From contig JALQCR010000001.1 in the NCBI GenBank assembly GCA_023336205.1, positions 369,960 to 433,959 on the forward strand: a stretch of DNA of 64,000 nt, given 5' to 3'. The stretch is from Pseudanabaena sp. Salubria-1. GTDB taxonomy: Bacteria > Cyanobacteriota > Cyanobacteriia > Pseudanabaenales > Pseudanabaenaceae. Positions 8,168 through 18,067 of the stretch are shown here, one piece after another. Position 1 is the stretch's first letter. Every line of letters begins with the position of its first letter. Position numbers and translations under genes: made by a program. The notes under the pieces are model-generated. The model was not told the origin of the DNA, did no database searches, and saw only the letters and a program-made list of their open reading frames with translations.

Positions 8168-9877
8168 ATGCTACAAGGATGGATTCAGATAGGAATAACG
8201 CTAGTGCTGATTGTAGCGATCGCGCCGATCTTTGGTGGTTACATAGCACGAGTGTTTTTAGGGCAAAAGACATTGCTGGACAAGGCTTTAAACCCAATTG
8301 AAAGACTGATTTTTAAGTTCAGTGGCATTCAGTCTCAAATGCAAATGACAGTTTGGCAATATATTCGTGCAGTTCTATATAGCAACTTTGTCATGGCGAT
8401 ATTGCTATTCCTGATGATCATCTTTCAGGGCATATTGCCACTTAACCCGACAGGACTGAGCGCTCCCAGTTGGGATACAGCGCTACATACGACGATTTCG
8501 TTTATTACCAATACCAATCAACAGCACTATTCTGGTGAAACTACCCTCAGTTACTTTACACAAATGTTGGGTTTAGGATTTCTATTTTTTACCTCGGCAG
8601 CGACAGGTATTGCGGTAGCGATCGCCTTTATTCGTGGCTTGACTGGGCGATCTCTGGGGAATTTCTATGGAGATTTAACACTTGCCATTACGAGGGTTTT
8701 GTTGCCAATTAGCATTATTGGAGCGATTGTCTTTATCGCCGCAGGTATACCCGAAACCTTATCAGCTCCTGTTATTGTTCCGACTTTAGAAGATGGAAAT
8801 ATTAGTCAGGCGATCGCGATCGGCCCTGTGGCGCATTTCGAGATCATTAAGCAACTTGGTGAAAATGGTGGTGGTTTTTTTGGCTCTAATTCCGCCCATC
8901 CCTTTGAAAATCCCAATGGCTTTACAAATCTAATCCAGATTTTGGCAATGATTTCTATACCCACCGCGCTAATTTTTACCTACGGAGAAATTGCCAATAG
9001 TCGCAAGCAAGCATGGCTAGTATTTGGGATGGTGTTCATTCTTTATGTTGCCTTCATTATCATCGTAGGAATTGGTGAATATCAAGGTAATCCTCTTGTA
9101 AATGCATTGCTCGGTTCACAGAGTCCCAACCTAGAAGGTAAAGAAGTACGATTTGGTTGGGCGCAATCTGCCTTATTTGCCGTGACCACGACAGGAACGA
9201 TGACTGGCGCAGTTAACTCAATGCATGATTCGCTGATGCCCAGTGGTGGCTTTATCACTTTGTCAAATATATTCCTGCAAATCATTTGGGGTGGACAGGG
9301 AACGGGAACTGCATACTTGTTCTCTTATTCGATTTTGGCAGTATTTGTTACTGGATTAATGGTCGGAAGAACTCCTGAGTTTCTTGGACGCAAGATTGAG
9401 AAGAATGAAGTGGTGTTGACTAGTTTCTTGATTTTATTAATTCATCCAATTTTTATTCTGATTCCCAGTGCGATCGCTTTAGCATTTCCCGATCAGTTAG
9501 GTGGAATTAGCAATGCAGGATTTCATGGACTCTCTCAAGTTGTTTATGAATATGCTTCGGCAGCAGCAAATAACGGTTCTGGCTTTGAAGGTTTAGCCGA
9601 TAGTCAACCCGCAGCAACAGGGCTGTGGTGGAACCTTAGCACTTCCGTTAGCTTGCTGGGTGGTCGTTATATTCCTTTAATTGCTCTGTTGCTGTTGGCT
9701 GATGGGATATCCCGCAAACAACCTGTTGCCATGACTACAGGCACATTACGAACAGATACGGTTCTTTTTACTAGCGTTACGGCTGGCGTGATTTTGATTA
9801 TGGGTGCATTGACTTTCTTCCCTGTGTTGGCTCTCGGCTCTGTTGCTGAAGCTTTTTTGATTGCTAGAGGTGGCTAA
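8168..9877 (+). CDS. kdpA: Potassium-transporting ATPase subunit A
   Basis: KdpA is the K+-conducting membrane subunit of the high-affinity Kdp pump. The chosen start (MLQGWIQIG at 8168) follows a purine-rich ribosome binding site and gives 569 residues, normal for the family; the frame opens earlier at 8102. The four selectivity-filter regions are visible: [41 protein letters not shown] and [13 protein letters not shown]. About ten hydrophobic segments are present. kdpB follows after 4 bp. Confidence 0.97.
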   Translation: MLQGWIQIGITLVLIVAIAPIFGGYIARVFLGQKTLLDKALNPIERLIFKFSGIQSQMQMTVWQYIRAVLYSNFVMAILLFLMIIFQGILPLNPTGLSAPSWDTALHTTISFITNTNQQHYSGETTLSYFTQMLGLGFLFFTSAATGIAVAIAFIRGLTGRSLGNFYGDLTLAITRVLLPISIIGAIVFIAAGIPETLSAPVIVPTLEDGNISQAIAIGPVAHFEIIKQLGENGGGFFGSNSAHPFENPNGFTNLIQILAMISIPTALIFTYGEIANSRKQAWLVFGMVFILYVAFIIIVGIGEYQGNPLVNALLGSQSPNLEGKEVRFGWAQSALFAVTTTGTMTGAVNSMHDSLMPSGGFITLSNIFLQIIWGGQGTGTAYLFSYSILAVFVTGLMVGRTPEFLGRKIEKNEVVLTSFLILLIHPIFILIPSAIALAFPDQLGGISNAGFHGLSQVVYEYASAAANNGSGFEGLADSQPAATGLWWNLSTSVSLLGGRYIPLIALLLLADGISRKQPVAMTTGTLRTDTVLFTSVTAGVILIMGALTFFPVLALGSVAEAFLIARGG

Positions 9878-9881
9878 ATCT

Positions 9882-11963
9882 ATGAATAAAACTTCATCTC
9901 ATGTACCAAGCGGAACTCGCGAGTCTCGTAGACATACGCCTAAAGCATCAATGGCAGGACTCTATCCACGTGCCATTCGTGATGCCTTCCGTAAGCTGAA
10001 TCCACGTATTGCCGTTCGGAACCCTGTCATGTTTATGGTCTGGGTTGGCACGATTGTCACATTGCTCGTAACCATTGATCCCAATCTCTTTGGCAATGTC
10101 CAAGCTGATCCCACTCAACAGCGCATTCTTAATGGCTCGATTACCCTGATTCTCTTTTTGACGGTGGTATTTGCCAACTTTGCAGAGGCGATCGCAGAAG
10201 GACGTGGTAAAGCCCAAGCAGACTCATTACGAACCACGCGATCGGACACGATCGCTAGCAAAGTATTGCCTGATGGCTCTATTCAACCAATCAGTTCTAC
10301 AGAATTGCGCCGTGGTGATTTAGTCAAGGTTAAGATTGGCGAAATGATTCCCGCCGATGGTGAAGTGATTGCAGGTTTAGCCTCAGTCGATGAATCAGCC
10401 ATCACAGGCGAATCTGCTCCCGTCCTCAAACAGCCAGGCACAGATATCGCGAGTTCCGTCACAGGTGGTACTCGCGTGGTTTCCGATGAATTGACAATTA
10501 AGATTTCGGCTGACCCTGGACAGGGATTTATCGATCGCATGATTGCCCTAGTCGAAGGTGCAGAACGCACGAAAACTCCTAATGAAATTGCCTTGACGGT
10601 GCTGCTAACAGTGCTTACACAGGTATTTCTAATTGTGGTCGCAACCATCACGCCGATCGCCAATTATGTGAATACACCCACGACGATCGCAATTTTAGTT
10701 TCTCTACTAGTTGCACTGATTCCCACCACGATTGGCGGGTTGCTTAGTGCGATCGGTATTGCAGGTATGGATCGCGTCGCGCAATTTAATGTTATTGCTA
10801 CATCGGGTCGAGCAGTCGAAGCTTGCGGCGATATTAATACCTTAGTACTTGATAAAACTGGAACGATTACCCTTGGCAACCGCCTCGCTGATGAATTTAT
10901 CCCAGTTAATGGACATTCGCTTTTAGAAGTAGCCACTGTGGCTCTTGCCGCAAGCATCTTTGATGAAACTCCTGAAGGGCGCTCTATCGTGCAGCTAGCC
11001 GAACAATTAGGAGCGATCGCTACTTTTGATCGCGACCAAGCTAAAGGTATTGATTTCTCCGCACGTACTCGCATGAGTGGTACTGATTTACCAAATGAGA
11101 TCGAAGTTCGCAAGGGAGCCGTGGATGCGATTCGTGGATTTGTGCGATCGCGATCAGGTGAAGTACCTGAAGAATTTGAAGCTGCCTATGAGAGGGTCTC
11201 AAAACTTGGTGGCACGCCTTTGGGTATATGTCAGGGCGGCGATCTCTATGGGGTAATTTATCTCAAAGATATTGTCAAATCAGGACTGCGAGAAAGATTC
11301 GATCAATTGCGGCGGATGGGTGTGCGCACGATCATGCTCACAGGCGATAACCAAATCACTGCCTCAGTAATTGCCGAGGAAGCAGGAGTCGATGACTTCA
11401 TCGCGGAAGCAACACCCGAAGACAAAATCGAAGTCATTCGTCGCGAACAGTCTCAGGGCAAATTAGTCGCCATGACAGGAGATGGCACAAATGATGCTCC
11501 AGCACTTGCCCAAGCTAACGTGGGTGTTGCTATGAACTCAGGCACACAAGCCGCCAAGGAAGCGGCAAATATGGTGGATTTGGATAGCGATCCGACTAAG
11601 TTGATTGATCTAGTAGCGATCGGTAAACAATTGTTGATTACTCGTGGCGCATTAACCACTTTCTCGATCGCGAATGACATCGCTAAATATTTCGCGATTA
11701 TCCCCACTATATTTGCCGCCGCAGGTATTGGTTCGCTAAATATTATGGGTCTCAAAAGTCCACAATCAGCAATTCTCTCGGCTTTGATCTACAACGCCCT
11801 AATTATCCCTGCACTAATTCCTCTAGCTCTAAAAGGAGTAAAGTTTAGACCGCTCACTGCCGATCAGCTTTTACAGCGAAATATTTTGCTTTATGGACTA
11901 GGCGGCGTAATCGCTCCATTCATTGCCATCAAATTTATCGATGTTTTATTACCAATCGCATAA
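9882..11963 (+). CDS. kdpB: Potassium-transporting ATPase ATP-binding subunit B
   Basis: KdpB is the P-type ATPase subunit that energises K+ uptake. The start MNKTSSHV at 9882 is preferred because it lies just beyond the kdpA stop; a frame start at 9861 would overlap kdpA. The product has 693 residues and shows the TGES loop ([10 protein letters not shown]), the phosphorylation motif DKTGTIT, the hinge motif [18 protein letters not shown], and the KdpB-specific [22 protein letters not shown]. All catalytic residues are intact. Confidence 0.97.
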   Translation: MNKTSSHVPSGTRESRRHTPKASMAGLYPRAIRDAFRKLNPRIAVRNPVMFMVWVGTIVTLLVTIDPNLFGNVQADPTQQRILNGSITLILFLTVVFANFAEAIAEGRGKAQADSLRTTRSDTIASKVLPDGSIQPISSTELRRGDLVKVKIGEMIPADGEVIAGLASVDESAITGESAPVLKQPGTDIASSVTGGTRVVSDELTIKISADPGQGFIDRMIALVEGAERTKTPNEIALTVLLTVLTQVFLIVVATITPIANYVNTPTTIAILVSLLVALIPTTIGGLLSAIGIAGMDRVAQFNVIATSGRAVEACGDINTLVLDKTGTITLGNRLADEFIPVNGHSLLEVATVALAASIFDETPEGRSIVQLAEQLGAIATFDRDQAKGIDFSARTRMSGTDLPNEIEVRKGAVDAIRGFVRSRSGEVPEEFEAAYERVSKLGGTPLGICQGGDLYGVIYLKDIVKSGLRERFDQLRRMGVRTIMLTGDNQITASVIAEEAGVDDFIAEATPEDKIEVIRREQSQGKLVAMTGDGTNDAPALAQANVGVAMNSGTQAAKEAANMVDLDSDPTKLIDLVAIGKQLLITRGALTTFSIANDIAKYFAIIPTIFAAAGIGSLNIMGLKSPQSAILSALIYNALIIPALIPLALKGVKFRPLTADQLLQRNILLYGLGGVIAPFIAIKFIDVLLPIA

Positions 11964-12112
11964 CTTACAACATCTGAATCACGGATTAAATAGATTATGG
12001 GATTTCATGGATTTTTATAATGCTGCAATTCTCAAAATTTAAGAATCCAAAGATCTGCGTAATCCGTAATTCAGGCCGTAATTCAGGCTTTTTATTTACT
12101 CATCCATTACCT

Positions 12113-12367
12113 ATGAAAAACCCTCTTCCTCATCATCTTGCGATCGCAGATTTCACCGATCTATGGCAATTTGCAACTAAAAAGAAATATCCAAAATATT
12201 TGTTTCTCTCGCTCTGCCTAAATCTCATCGTTGCCCCTGCTGTCTATGCCGCTAATGCTGATAGTTTTACCCGCTTTCAAGCCTACGCCTTAGGATTATT
12301 GGGAATCGTTACTTTGAGCTTCTCGATTTATCTATTTGTTGTCATGTTTCAACCTGAGAAATTTTAA
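12113..12367 (+). CDS. kdpF: KdpF-like small membrane subunit with N-terminal extension
   Basis: The 84-residue product from ATG 12113 has two hydrophobic segments. The C-terminal one (LGLLGIVTLSFSIYLFVVMFQPEKF) is typical of KdpF, the roughly 30-residue stabilising subunit. The first segment (FLSLCLNLIVAPAVYA) ends in an AxA-like site, as in cyanobacterial versions with an added N-terminus. An upstream frame start at 12020 would add a poorly conserved leader and is less likely. The position between kdpB and kdpC supports the call. Confidence 0.75.
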   Translation: MKNPLPHHLAIADFTDLWQFATKKKYPKYLFLSLCLNLIVAPAVYAANADSFTRFQAYALGLLGIVTLSFSIYLFVVMFQPEKF

Positions 12368-12370
12368 ATT

Positions 12371-12411
12371 AATTACGAATTACGAATTACGAATTACGAA
12401 TTACGAATTAC
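12371..12411 (+). repeat. Tandem heptamer repeat (ATTACGA)
   Basis: About five back-to-back copies of the 7-bp unit ATTACGA fill most of the 60-bp gap between the kdpF-like gene and kdpC. The same unit recurs as an inverted pair of arrays at 49224-49287. Short heptamer arrays of this type are known from cyanobacterial genomes. Confidence 0.9.
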
Positions 12412-12427
12412 AAATCACTCAAAATCT

Positions 12428-13054
12428 ATGAACGAAATTATTAAAGCTATTCGCGTCACCGTTGTCCTTTGGGTGCTAGTTGCCGTGATTTATCCTGCGG
12501 GAATATTAGCGATCGCGCAATTACCGTTTCTCTCAAATCAAGCCAATGGAAGTTTGATTCGTAACGCTCAAGGACAAGTAGTTGGTTCCGCCTTAATTGG
12601 ACAGCCATTTACAAGTGACAAATATTTCAATAGCCGCCCCAGTACGACTAATTACAGCACCGCCGATCCTAAAAAAGATGATGCTGGCATTCTCAAAACA
12701 GGCGTTTCAGGAGCCAGTAACTTAGCGCCCAGCAATCCCGATCTTCTAAGTCGAATCAAGGGTAAATCCGATCCCGATCCCAGTAAGGTGATTGTAGGCG
12801 ATATACCTCGACTACAATCAGCAGGAATTCAACCAACCGCCGATCTGATTTACACCTCTGGTTCTAGTCTCGATCCACACATTACGCCCGAAGCCGCAAA
12901 AGCTCAAATTCAAAGAGTAGCTCTAGCCCGCAAAGTTGAACCTAGTAAGCTGGAATCACTCATTCAACAAAATACCGATGGGCGTTTTCTAGGCATCTTT
13001 GGCGAAGATGGCGTGAATGTCTTGAAGGTAAATCTAGCTTTAGATTCTTTGTAA
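12428..13054 (+). CDS. kdpC: Potassium-transporting ATPase subunit C
   Basis: KdpC is the single-span subunit that raises the ATP affinity of KdpB. The 208-residue protein has one N-terminal membrane helix (VVLWVLVAVIYPAGILAIAQ). It also has the conserved GSALIGQPFTSDKYFNSRPS, a GASNLAPSNPDL stretch, and GSSLDPHITPEAA. It completes the kdpABFC set. Downstream, the locus is interrupted by an IS5-like element starting 20 bp after the stop codon. Confidence 0.96.
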   Translation: MNEIIKAIRVTVVLWVLVAVIYPAGILAIAQLPFLSNQANGSLIRNAQGQVVGSALIGQPFTSDKYFNSRPSTTNYSTADPKKDDAGILKTGVSGASNLAPSNPDLLSRIKGKSDPDPSKVIVGDIPRLQSAGIQPTADLIYTSGSSLDPHITPEAAKAQIQRVALARKVEPSKLESLIQQNTDGRFLGIFGEDGVNVLKVNLALDSL

Positions 13055-13230
13055 TTTCGATAAGCTATATAGCAGACCTGTCGGGAAACAAAAGGAAGGT
13101 ATAGAAGCAACTTCACATTTATTTCTGTACTTCAATCCATTGGTAAATACCAAAGCCATAAGTTCAATAAGTTGAACCATAACCAAGGTTTAATATCGGT
13201 TATCATCATCCGAATACGCCCATAAAAAAG

Positions 13231-13794
13231 ATGATAAATATAGAAAAGATTCTAAAACAAGATAGGCAAATACGAGCAACCACAGGATTAAACCAGCAAA
13301 GATTCGAGATGCTGTTGCCAATTTTTGCAGAAGCGTATCAGGAAACCCTAGACAAGAAGAGACGATGGCGAGCAACAGGAGGTGGTAGGAAAGCAACACT
13401 GAAAACCAGCGCCGACAAATTGTTTTTTATCTTGTTGTACTGCAAGTGTTATCCCACATTTGACTTAATGAGTGTTCTATTTGGCTTTGACCGTTCCTGC
13501 GCCCACGATTGGGTACATCGACTAATGCCAATACTGGAAACTGCACTGGGCAATAAACAAGCGTTACCTGAAAGAAAGATTGATAGCATCGAAGAATTTA
13601 TGGCAAAGTTTGCCGAAGTCCAAGAAGTAATCATTGACGGAACCGAACGACCAGTACAACGCCCAAAAGATGCAGAACGGCAAAAAGAGCATTACTCAGG
13701 AAAAAAAACGATATACCCGCAAGCACACGACAGGAAGCACCCGCAAAAAACGGATAATTTTGTTAAGCAAAGCCCGCGCGGGGAAAGTGCATGA
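13231..13794 (+). CDS. IS5-like transposase, N-terminal frame
   Basis: The 187-residue frame holds a helix-turn-helix DNA-binding region (DKLFFILLYCKCYPTFDLMS, then FDRSCAHDWVHRLMP) and the first catalytic aspartate in IIDGTERPVQRPKD. After SGKK, at eight A residues (13701-13708), the reading frame becomes nonsensical. The true continuation is in the overlapping frame. Confidence 0.85.
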   Translation: MINIEKILKQDRQIRATTGLNQQRFEMLLPIFAEAYQETLDKKRRWRATGGGRKATLKTSADKLFFILLYCKCYPTFDLMSVLFGFDRSCAHDWVHRLMPILETALGNKQALPERKIDSIEEFMAKFAEVQEVIIDGTERPVQRPKDAERQKEHYSGKKTIYPQAHDRKHPQKTDNFVKQSPRGESA

Positions 13795-14122
13795 TAAAAA
13801 GCAATTGGATGAAGAAGAGTGGATCGAAAACATCCCTGATGAAGTAGCTATAGAAGGGGATTTAGGGTTTCAGGGATTGCAAAACGAGTTTGTAAATGTA
13901 CATTTACCGCATAAAAAGCCAAGGGGTAAGGAGTTAACTGATGAGCAGAAGCAGGACAATCGAGAATTTAGCAGTCAACGCGTGAAATGTGAACATGCTC
14001 ACGCAGGGATGAAACGATATAATTCCGTAACAGCAGTTTATCGCAATCGTATAACTGATTTTGATGATCGTCTTATGTTAAATGCTGCTGGCTTATGGAA
14101 CTTCTATTTAGATTCTGCTTAG
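13634..14122 (+). CDS. IS5-like transposase, C-terminal frame
   Basis: From about the A8 run onward this frame carries the rest of the DDE domain: KKRIILLSKARAGKVHDKK, the second aspartate in AIEGDLGFQG, and the final glutamate region REFSSQRVKCEHAHAG. The first 20 or so residues are out-of-frame leader, since the functional product would be made by frameshifting from the upstream frame. Confidence 0.85.
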   Translation: MTEPNDQYNAQKMQNGKKSITQEKKRYTRKHTTGSTRKKRIILLSKARAGKVHDKKQLDEEEWIENIPDEVAIEGDLGFQGLQNEFVNVHLPHKKPRGKELTDEQKQDNREFSSQRVKCEHAHAGMKRYNSVTAVYRNRITDFDDRLMLNAAGLWNFYLDSA

Positions 14123-14184
14123 GAATGGATAGGAACAGTAAAAAGCTCTCTGTGCCTTACTTTTATTTCCCAACAGGTCTAGCA

Positions 14185-14270
14185 ATCCCAAATGAATCGT
14201 GAGAAGTAAAAGTCCATAACAAGGGGCTTAAGCCCCTTGTCTTTCTCACATCTCATTTAGGATCGCTATA
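14185..14270 (+). repeat. MITE-like repeat interrupted by the IS5-like element
   Basis: Joining TATAGCA at 13068-13074 with 14185-14270 gives a 93-bp unit with inverted ends: TATAGCAATCCCAAATGA at the left and TATAGCGATCCTAAATGA as the complement of the right end; 23 of the first 28 positions match. Its centre (14219-14240) is a perfect palindrome ACAAGGGGCTT/AAGCCCCTTGT. It probably served as the kdpC terminator region before the insertion. Confidence 0.7.
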
Positions 14271-14327
14271 CCAGTTTTCAACAGCAGCACTAAAAGCAAG
14301 ATTTAGACACTCAAACCATCCAAAAAT

Positions 14328-14861
14328 ATGCCATACACAAACTATAAAAGAGTTGATGAAGTACTGGGAAAGTTTGATATCAGCTACTCTGAACAAAACT
14401 TTATTCAAATGATGGAAATACCAGTTTTAGAATACTTTGAAGCTGAGATCAAATTAACGCTGAGTGAAAGCGTGTATAAAAATTCAGAATCTGCTCTCTG
14501 TGAGTCCTTAATCTATCCCACTCTCAGAGAAGTCTGGAAACTATACAAAAAAGATTTGCTTTTATGGAGTCATCAACCACTTAATTATGGAGATAATCGT
14601 TTCGTAGTTCCAGATTATTTGATTGCTAAGCGATCACTAATGGGAAACATCTTCTTAGAGAAACCTAGTTTAATCATTATTGGGGTCAAACATGAGAGCT
14701 TTGAAGAGGCTTGGATTGACTGCATTTCTAATATGATGGCTGCGCGTAGAGCTAATCAAATGTCCAAAAACGAAGCAAATTTTGCCCCCATTTTTGGAAT
14801 TGTATCTAACGGCGTAATTTGGGAATTTGCTATACTTGATAACAACTATTTTGTTAACTGA
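14328..14861 (+). pseudogene. Nuclease-fold (PD-(D/E)XK-like) hypothetical gene, 3' end displaced by IS701
   Basis: The current frame encodes 177 residues and runs 4 bp into the insertion sequence. The segment VVPDYLIAKR, then PSLIIIGVKHESFEEAW, then GIVSNGVIWEF has the layout of restriction-endonuclease-like cyanobacterial proteins. However, the acidic residue usually two before the lysine is glycine here, so catalysis is doubtful. Removing the IS and one TTAA joins 14857 to 16120 in frame and gives 208 residues, ending in an ATGA overlap with kdpD. Only the last ~32 residues are displaced, so the truncated protein may still fold. Confidence 0.75.
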
Positions 14862-16115
14862 GATCTTGCACCATTCCTGAAAGAGTTAAGTAGGAATGGG
14901 TTTGAGAATAATTTCAAACCCATGACGAGCAGCAATATCGGCACTAATTTGGAGATACCTAAGAAGTTTCAACCAAAGGACAGAAGGAAATAAAACGGAA
15001 AGTGTCAAATCACAGGTAGCTTTCCAGTCCAAGACAGGAGGACTCGACCATTGATCAATCCAATGGGCCAAAAGATAAGCAAGCAGAGAGAGGATAAGCC
15101 AACGATAAACACCAAGTTTTGTAGATTGCCCAAAACAATGCAAACCAAAGCGATGTTTGATGGTTTTGAAGAATCCCTCAATCGCCCAACGCTTACGACC
15201 TAACATCACCAGATAAGCACCAGAATAAGGATGAGAAGAGACAACAAAGCGTAACTCCCGTTTACTATCAGCTCTTTTGAGCCAAAACCAAGAGATCGTC
15301 AAAGGCTGAGTTAGCCCTTCTAGCAAAATTTGTTGTCCACGTTTGCCATGACGATAAAGTTGTTTGACTGTACGGCCATCTTGAAGTTTACGATTGTTGC
15401 GTACACCGACAACGATGCGCCAAGTCTTGGCGCGGACAGTATTGAAAAACTTCACCGTACTAAACTCAGTATCAGCAAGGACAATCACAGTCTTGCCTTG
15501 GGTTAGTTGCTTGGGTACTGTCCCCAATAACTTACAAGCTAAGTCAGAGGGACTGGGGTATCCTTTGCCGCGCCATACTCTAAAACTCCATGGTACGCGC
15601 CACTCTCCATAGACCAGATACAGTACAACCAGATGTAGTCCTCGCTTTCCGTTTAGTATTCTCACCCATGGGTCTGGTTCGTTTTGGGTGGGATTGCTCA
15701 AATGTAAAAACTTGCCGCTTTTTTCTAGGGTAGTCAAGTCTATCAGTATCTTTAATGGCACTTGTTTCGATGGGCGATGCTTGGCGATTTGTCCCAAAAT
15801 AGCCTGCCGTGTTGACCGAATTACTGCTCTCGTTGACCAGTTATAGTGATTGAGAAATCGGCTGAGTGCACTCGCTGATTTTATCTGTGTATGTTCTGGA
15901 TAAGGATGCCTTTGTGCTTCGAGAAATAGTCCTAGTATTGCATTGAGACTTGCTGTTTGATACACACTTGGCATCAAACACAGAAGACTATACACTAGCC
16001 CTTGGGCGTGCTTAACGATGCTTTCCATGCTCGTTATTTAATTTACTACTACGCCCTTTTTTTCACATTTCTGCTCTTTCTGCAACCCCTTTTCTTGAAT
16101 GGTGCAAGATCTCAG
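14858..16115 (-). mobile_element. IS701-like insertion sequence, copy 1 (1258 bp)
   Basis: Inverted ends begin CTGAGATCTTGCACCATTC on both sides. The 4-bp target duplication TTAA lies at 14854-14857 and 16116-16119, matching the YTAR-type targets of the IS701 family. It carries one transposase gene. It has the same length and an identical transposase to the copy at 35536-36793. It separates the 3' end of the upstream gene, and kdpD, from the kdp operon. Confidence 0.9.
14886..16028 (-). CDS. IS701-like DDE transposase
   Basis: The 380-residue transposase has aspartates in ILIDLTTLEKSG (about residue 113) and VIVLADTEFS (about residue 204). The glutamate lies in KRWAIEGFFKTIKHRFGL, the YREK-like signature of IS4-superfamily enzymes. 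Family assignment rests on the 4-bp TTAA duplication and length. The protein is identical to that encoded at 35623-36765. Confidence 0.9.
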   Translation of the reverse strand: MESIVKHAQGLVYSLLCLMPSVYQTASLNAILGLFLEAQRHPYPEHTQIKSASALSRFLNHYNWSTRAVIRSTRQAILGQIAKHRPSKQVPLKILIDLTTLEKSGKFLHLSNPTQNEPDPWVRILNGKRGLHLVVLYLVYGEWRVPWSFRVWRGKGYPSPSDLACKLLGTVPKQLTQGKTVIVLADTEFSTVKFFNTVRAKTWRIVVGVRNNRKLQDGRTVKQLYRHGKRGQQILLEGLTQPLTISWFWLKRADSKRELRFVVSSHPYSGAYLVMLGRKRWAIEGFFKTIKHRFGLHCFGQSTKLGVYRWLILSLLAYLLAHWIDQWSSPPVLDWKATCDLTLSVLFPSVLWLKLLRYLQISADIAARHGFEIILKPIPT

Positions 16116-16216
16116 TTAAAGAAATTACCATCTATACTATCCAAAATCTAAAGCTGCTTTTTGCAGCCATTGGCTATATGTTTGAGCAGGCTAAATTAGC
16201 GATCGCTACACTATGA
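16116..16216 (+). pseudogene. Displaced 3' end of the nuclease-fold gene
   Basis: Immediately after the IS701 end and TTAA repeat, the frame reads KEITIYTIQNLKLLFAAIG and continues to a TGA at 16214-16216. This is the natural C-terminus of the gene at 14328. The TGA overlaps the kdpD ATG (16213) by the ATGA junction typical of co-translated genes. The fragment has no start of its own. Confidence 0.8.
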
Positions 16217-17325
16217 TTAAAGCTCATCGTCGAGGCAAACATAAAATATTTATCGGTATGAGTCCTGGGGTTGGTAAAACCTATCGGATGCTAGAAGAAG
16301 GACATCGCCTTAGAGCGGAAGGAATTGACGTAGTAATTGGCTTACTGGAAACTCATAATCGGGCTGAGACTGAGGAAAAAGCAATCGGCTTAGAACTTAT
16401 CTCACGCCAACAGATTAAGTGGGAATCAGTAACGCTCACGGAAATGGATACTGATGCGATCGTTAAGCGACAGCCTCAATTAGCTCTAGTAGACGAATTA
16501 GCTCATACCAATGTCCCTAATGCAGAACGCGAAAAACGCTATCAAGATGTGGAGATCTTGCTCGAAGCTGGAATTGATGTCTATTCAACCATAAATATTC
16601 AACATATTGAGAGCCTGAATGATACCGTAGCAAAAATTACGGGCGTGATTGTGCGTGAACGCATTCCCGATCGCATTTTAGAAGCCGCCGATGAAATTGT
16701 GGTTGTCGATGTTACACCAGAAACCTTACAGGAACGTCTGCGTGACGGAAAAATTTATGCCCCCGAAAAGATCGATCAATCGCTAAACAACTTCTTTCAG
16801 CGTCGCCATTTGATTGCTTTACGAGAGTTGGCGCTGCGCGAAATCGCTGACAATATCGAAGATGATTTTGAATCTCATGATCAGTTAGGTTCCGCAACAA
16901 CTATTATCTGTAATATTCATGAACGGGTTTTAGTCTGCGTTTCCACCTATCCCAATTCACTCCAATTATTGCGAAGAGGAGCAAGAATCGCGGGATATAT
17001 GCACGCTCAACTCTATGTTTTATTTGTGGATGATCCCGATCGCTTTTTAACTAAGGCTGAAAGCTTACATATTGAGACCTGTGAGCGTCTGTGTAAAGAG
17101 TTTGCAGGTACTTTTATTCGAGAGCGGAATAGTCAGCCTTTAGATGCGATCGTGGATACGGCAAAAAATTATCGAATTACACAAATTGTGATGGGTGAGA
17201 GCCAAAAGTCGCGCTGGCAAATCCTGTTTAAGGGATCGCTCACGCAAAGAATTTTACGAGTACTCAAAAATGTGGATATTCACATCATTTCAACCAGTAA
17301 AGTAGAAGATGTCGATAATCTTTGA
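16213..17325 (+). CDS. kdpD: Short KdpD-like sensor (N-terminal KdpD plus USP domains, no kinase)
   Basis: The 370-residue protein has the KdpD N-terminal domain with Walker A (GMSPGVGKTYRML, residues 15-27) and the Walker B-like LALVDELAHTN near residue 95. A universal-stress-protein-like domain follows from about residue 230. The transmembrane segments, GAF region and histidine kinase of full-length KdpD (about 900 residues) are absent. Short KdpD proteins of this size are known beside kdp operons in heterocystous cyanobacteria. It may tune the pump or an unlinked kinase. Its start overlaps the stop of the displaced nuclease-fold gene. Confidence 0.88.
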   Translation: MIKAHRRGKHKIFIGMSPGVGKTYRMLEEGHRLRAEGIDVVIGLLETHNRAETEEKAIGLELISRQQIKWESVTLTEMDTDAIVKRQPQLALVDELAHTNVPNAEREKRYQDVEILLEAGIDVYSTINIQHIESLNDTVAKITGVIVRERIPDRILEAADEIVVVDVTPETLQERLRDGKIYAPEKIDQSLNNFFQRRHLIALRELALREIADNIEDDFESHDQLGSATTIICNIHERVLVCVSTYPNSLQLLRRGARIAGYMHAQLYVLFVDDPDRFLTKAESLHIETCERLCKEFAGTFIRERNSQPLDAIVDTAKNYRITQIVMGESQKSRWQILFKGSLTQRILRVLKNVDIHIISTSKVEDVDNL

Positions 17326-17327
17326 AT

Positions 17328-18000
17328 TTATAGACCTTCAACATCTGGAGCAGCAGCAATTTTGTAGACTAGGATCACTTTGGCTTGAGAATAGGGTGGG
17401 AGATGCAAATTCCAATTGCAAAAACCATTGAGATCGGGTTGGATGCGATCGCTGGTTTCATCCTGTACTACTTCAATTTTTACCTTCTCCAACTCTGAGA
17501 CAGATACTCGTTCGGTCATTGTTATTTTTCTATCTTCATCGCCAATATTCGAGAGAAAGATGCTAACGGTATTAGTAATAGTATTCCATTGGGTGAGATG
17601 ATTCTTTTCTCGTTTTTGTGACTGGGTGCGCTGGACACGCATATTTGCATCAGTTCCCCAACCAAGAGCAAATTTTTCTTGGGGAGCGATAAAAGATACG
17701 GTTGTTCGCCCGACATATTCTGTAGATCGTACTAGATCAACGGGGCCAGCCAAAATTGGCAATGTGGAATTATTAGTTTGTTCGCTTTTAAGAACGACTT
17801 GCAGAGCTATTTCTGGCATAAGCACATACTCAATCTTGGCTAAGGATTGGAATTGAAATAGTGGCACACGATAGGGATTACCATCAGAGGGAATATACGC
17901 TTTTTTGGGAGCGCGGAGAGTTCTCACTTCACCGCCATCATCGACCCCAGGTAAATCGATCGCATCTGGTCTTGCTCCTCCACCTAGCCCCGTCGTTTTA
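17328..18000 (-). pseudogene. MuiA/DUF4139-family protein, C-terminal part cut off by IS630
   Basis: The minus-strand frame from 18000 down to 17328 encodes the second half of a DUF4139 domain. Typical features are VGRTTVSFIAPQEKFALGWG, the region around TNTVSIFLSNIGDEDRKI, and the closing FCNWNLHLPPYSQAKV. The open frame now starts inside IS630 (18026). It joins in frame to the N-terminal part at 20153 when the insertion is removed, giving a 527-residue protein. The gene lies convergent to kdpD with only 2 bp between the stops. Confidence 0.85.
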
Positions 18001-18067
18001 CAGCAAATACCGATCAAACCCGCCACAAGTCTAATAAGCTAAAAGTATTATCAAGGAAAGATTACAT

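Larger units (their letters stand above)
13075..14179 (+). mobile_element. IS5-family-like insertion sequence (about 1105 bp)
   Basis: The ends are inverted repeats: GACCTGTCGGGAAACAAAAG at the left and GACCTGTTGGGAAATAAAAG as the complement at the right. TAGCA flanks both sides (13070-13074 and 14180-14184). The exact boundary is ambiguous by one base, so the target repeat may be 3 or 5 bp. It encodes a transposase in two frames. It sits inside a MITE-like repeat between kdpC and the next gene. Confidence 0.85.

Noticed and set aside
12371..12411. Possible CRISPR-like repeat array
   Set aside because: The unit is only 7 bp and has no spacers; it is a simple tandem repeat. No cas genes occur in the window.
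14219..14240. Independent terminator of the IS5-like element
   Set aside because: The palindrome lies outside the IS right end and is symmetric within the interrupted MITE-like repeat, so it belongs to that repeat.
16213..17325. Complete two-component KdpDE system
   Set aside because: The protein ends after the USP-like domain; no histidine kinase domain or response regulator gene follows.
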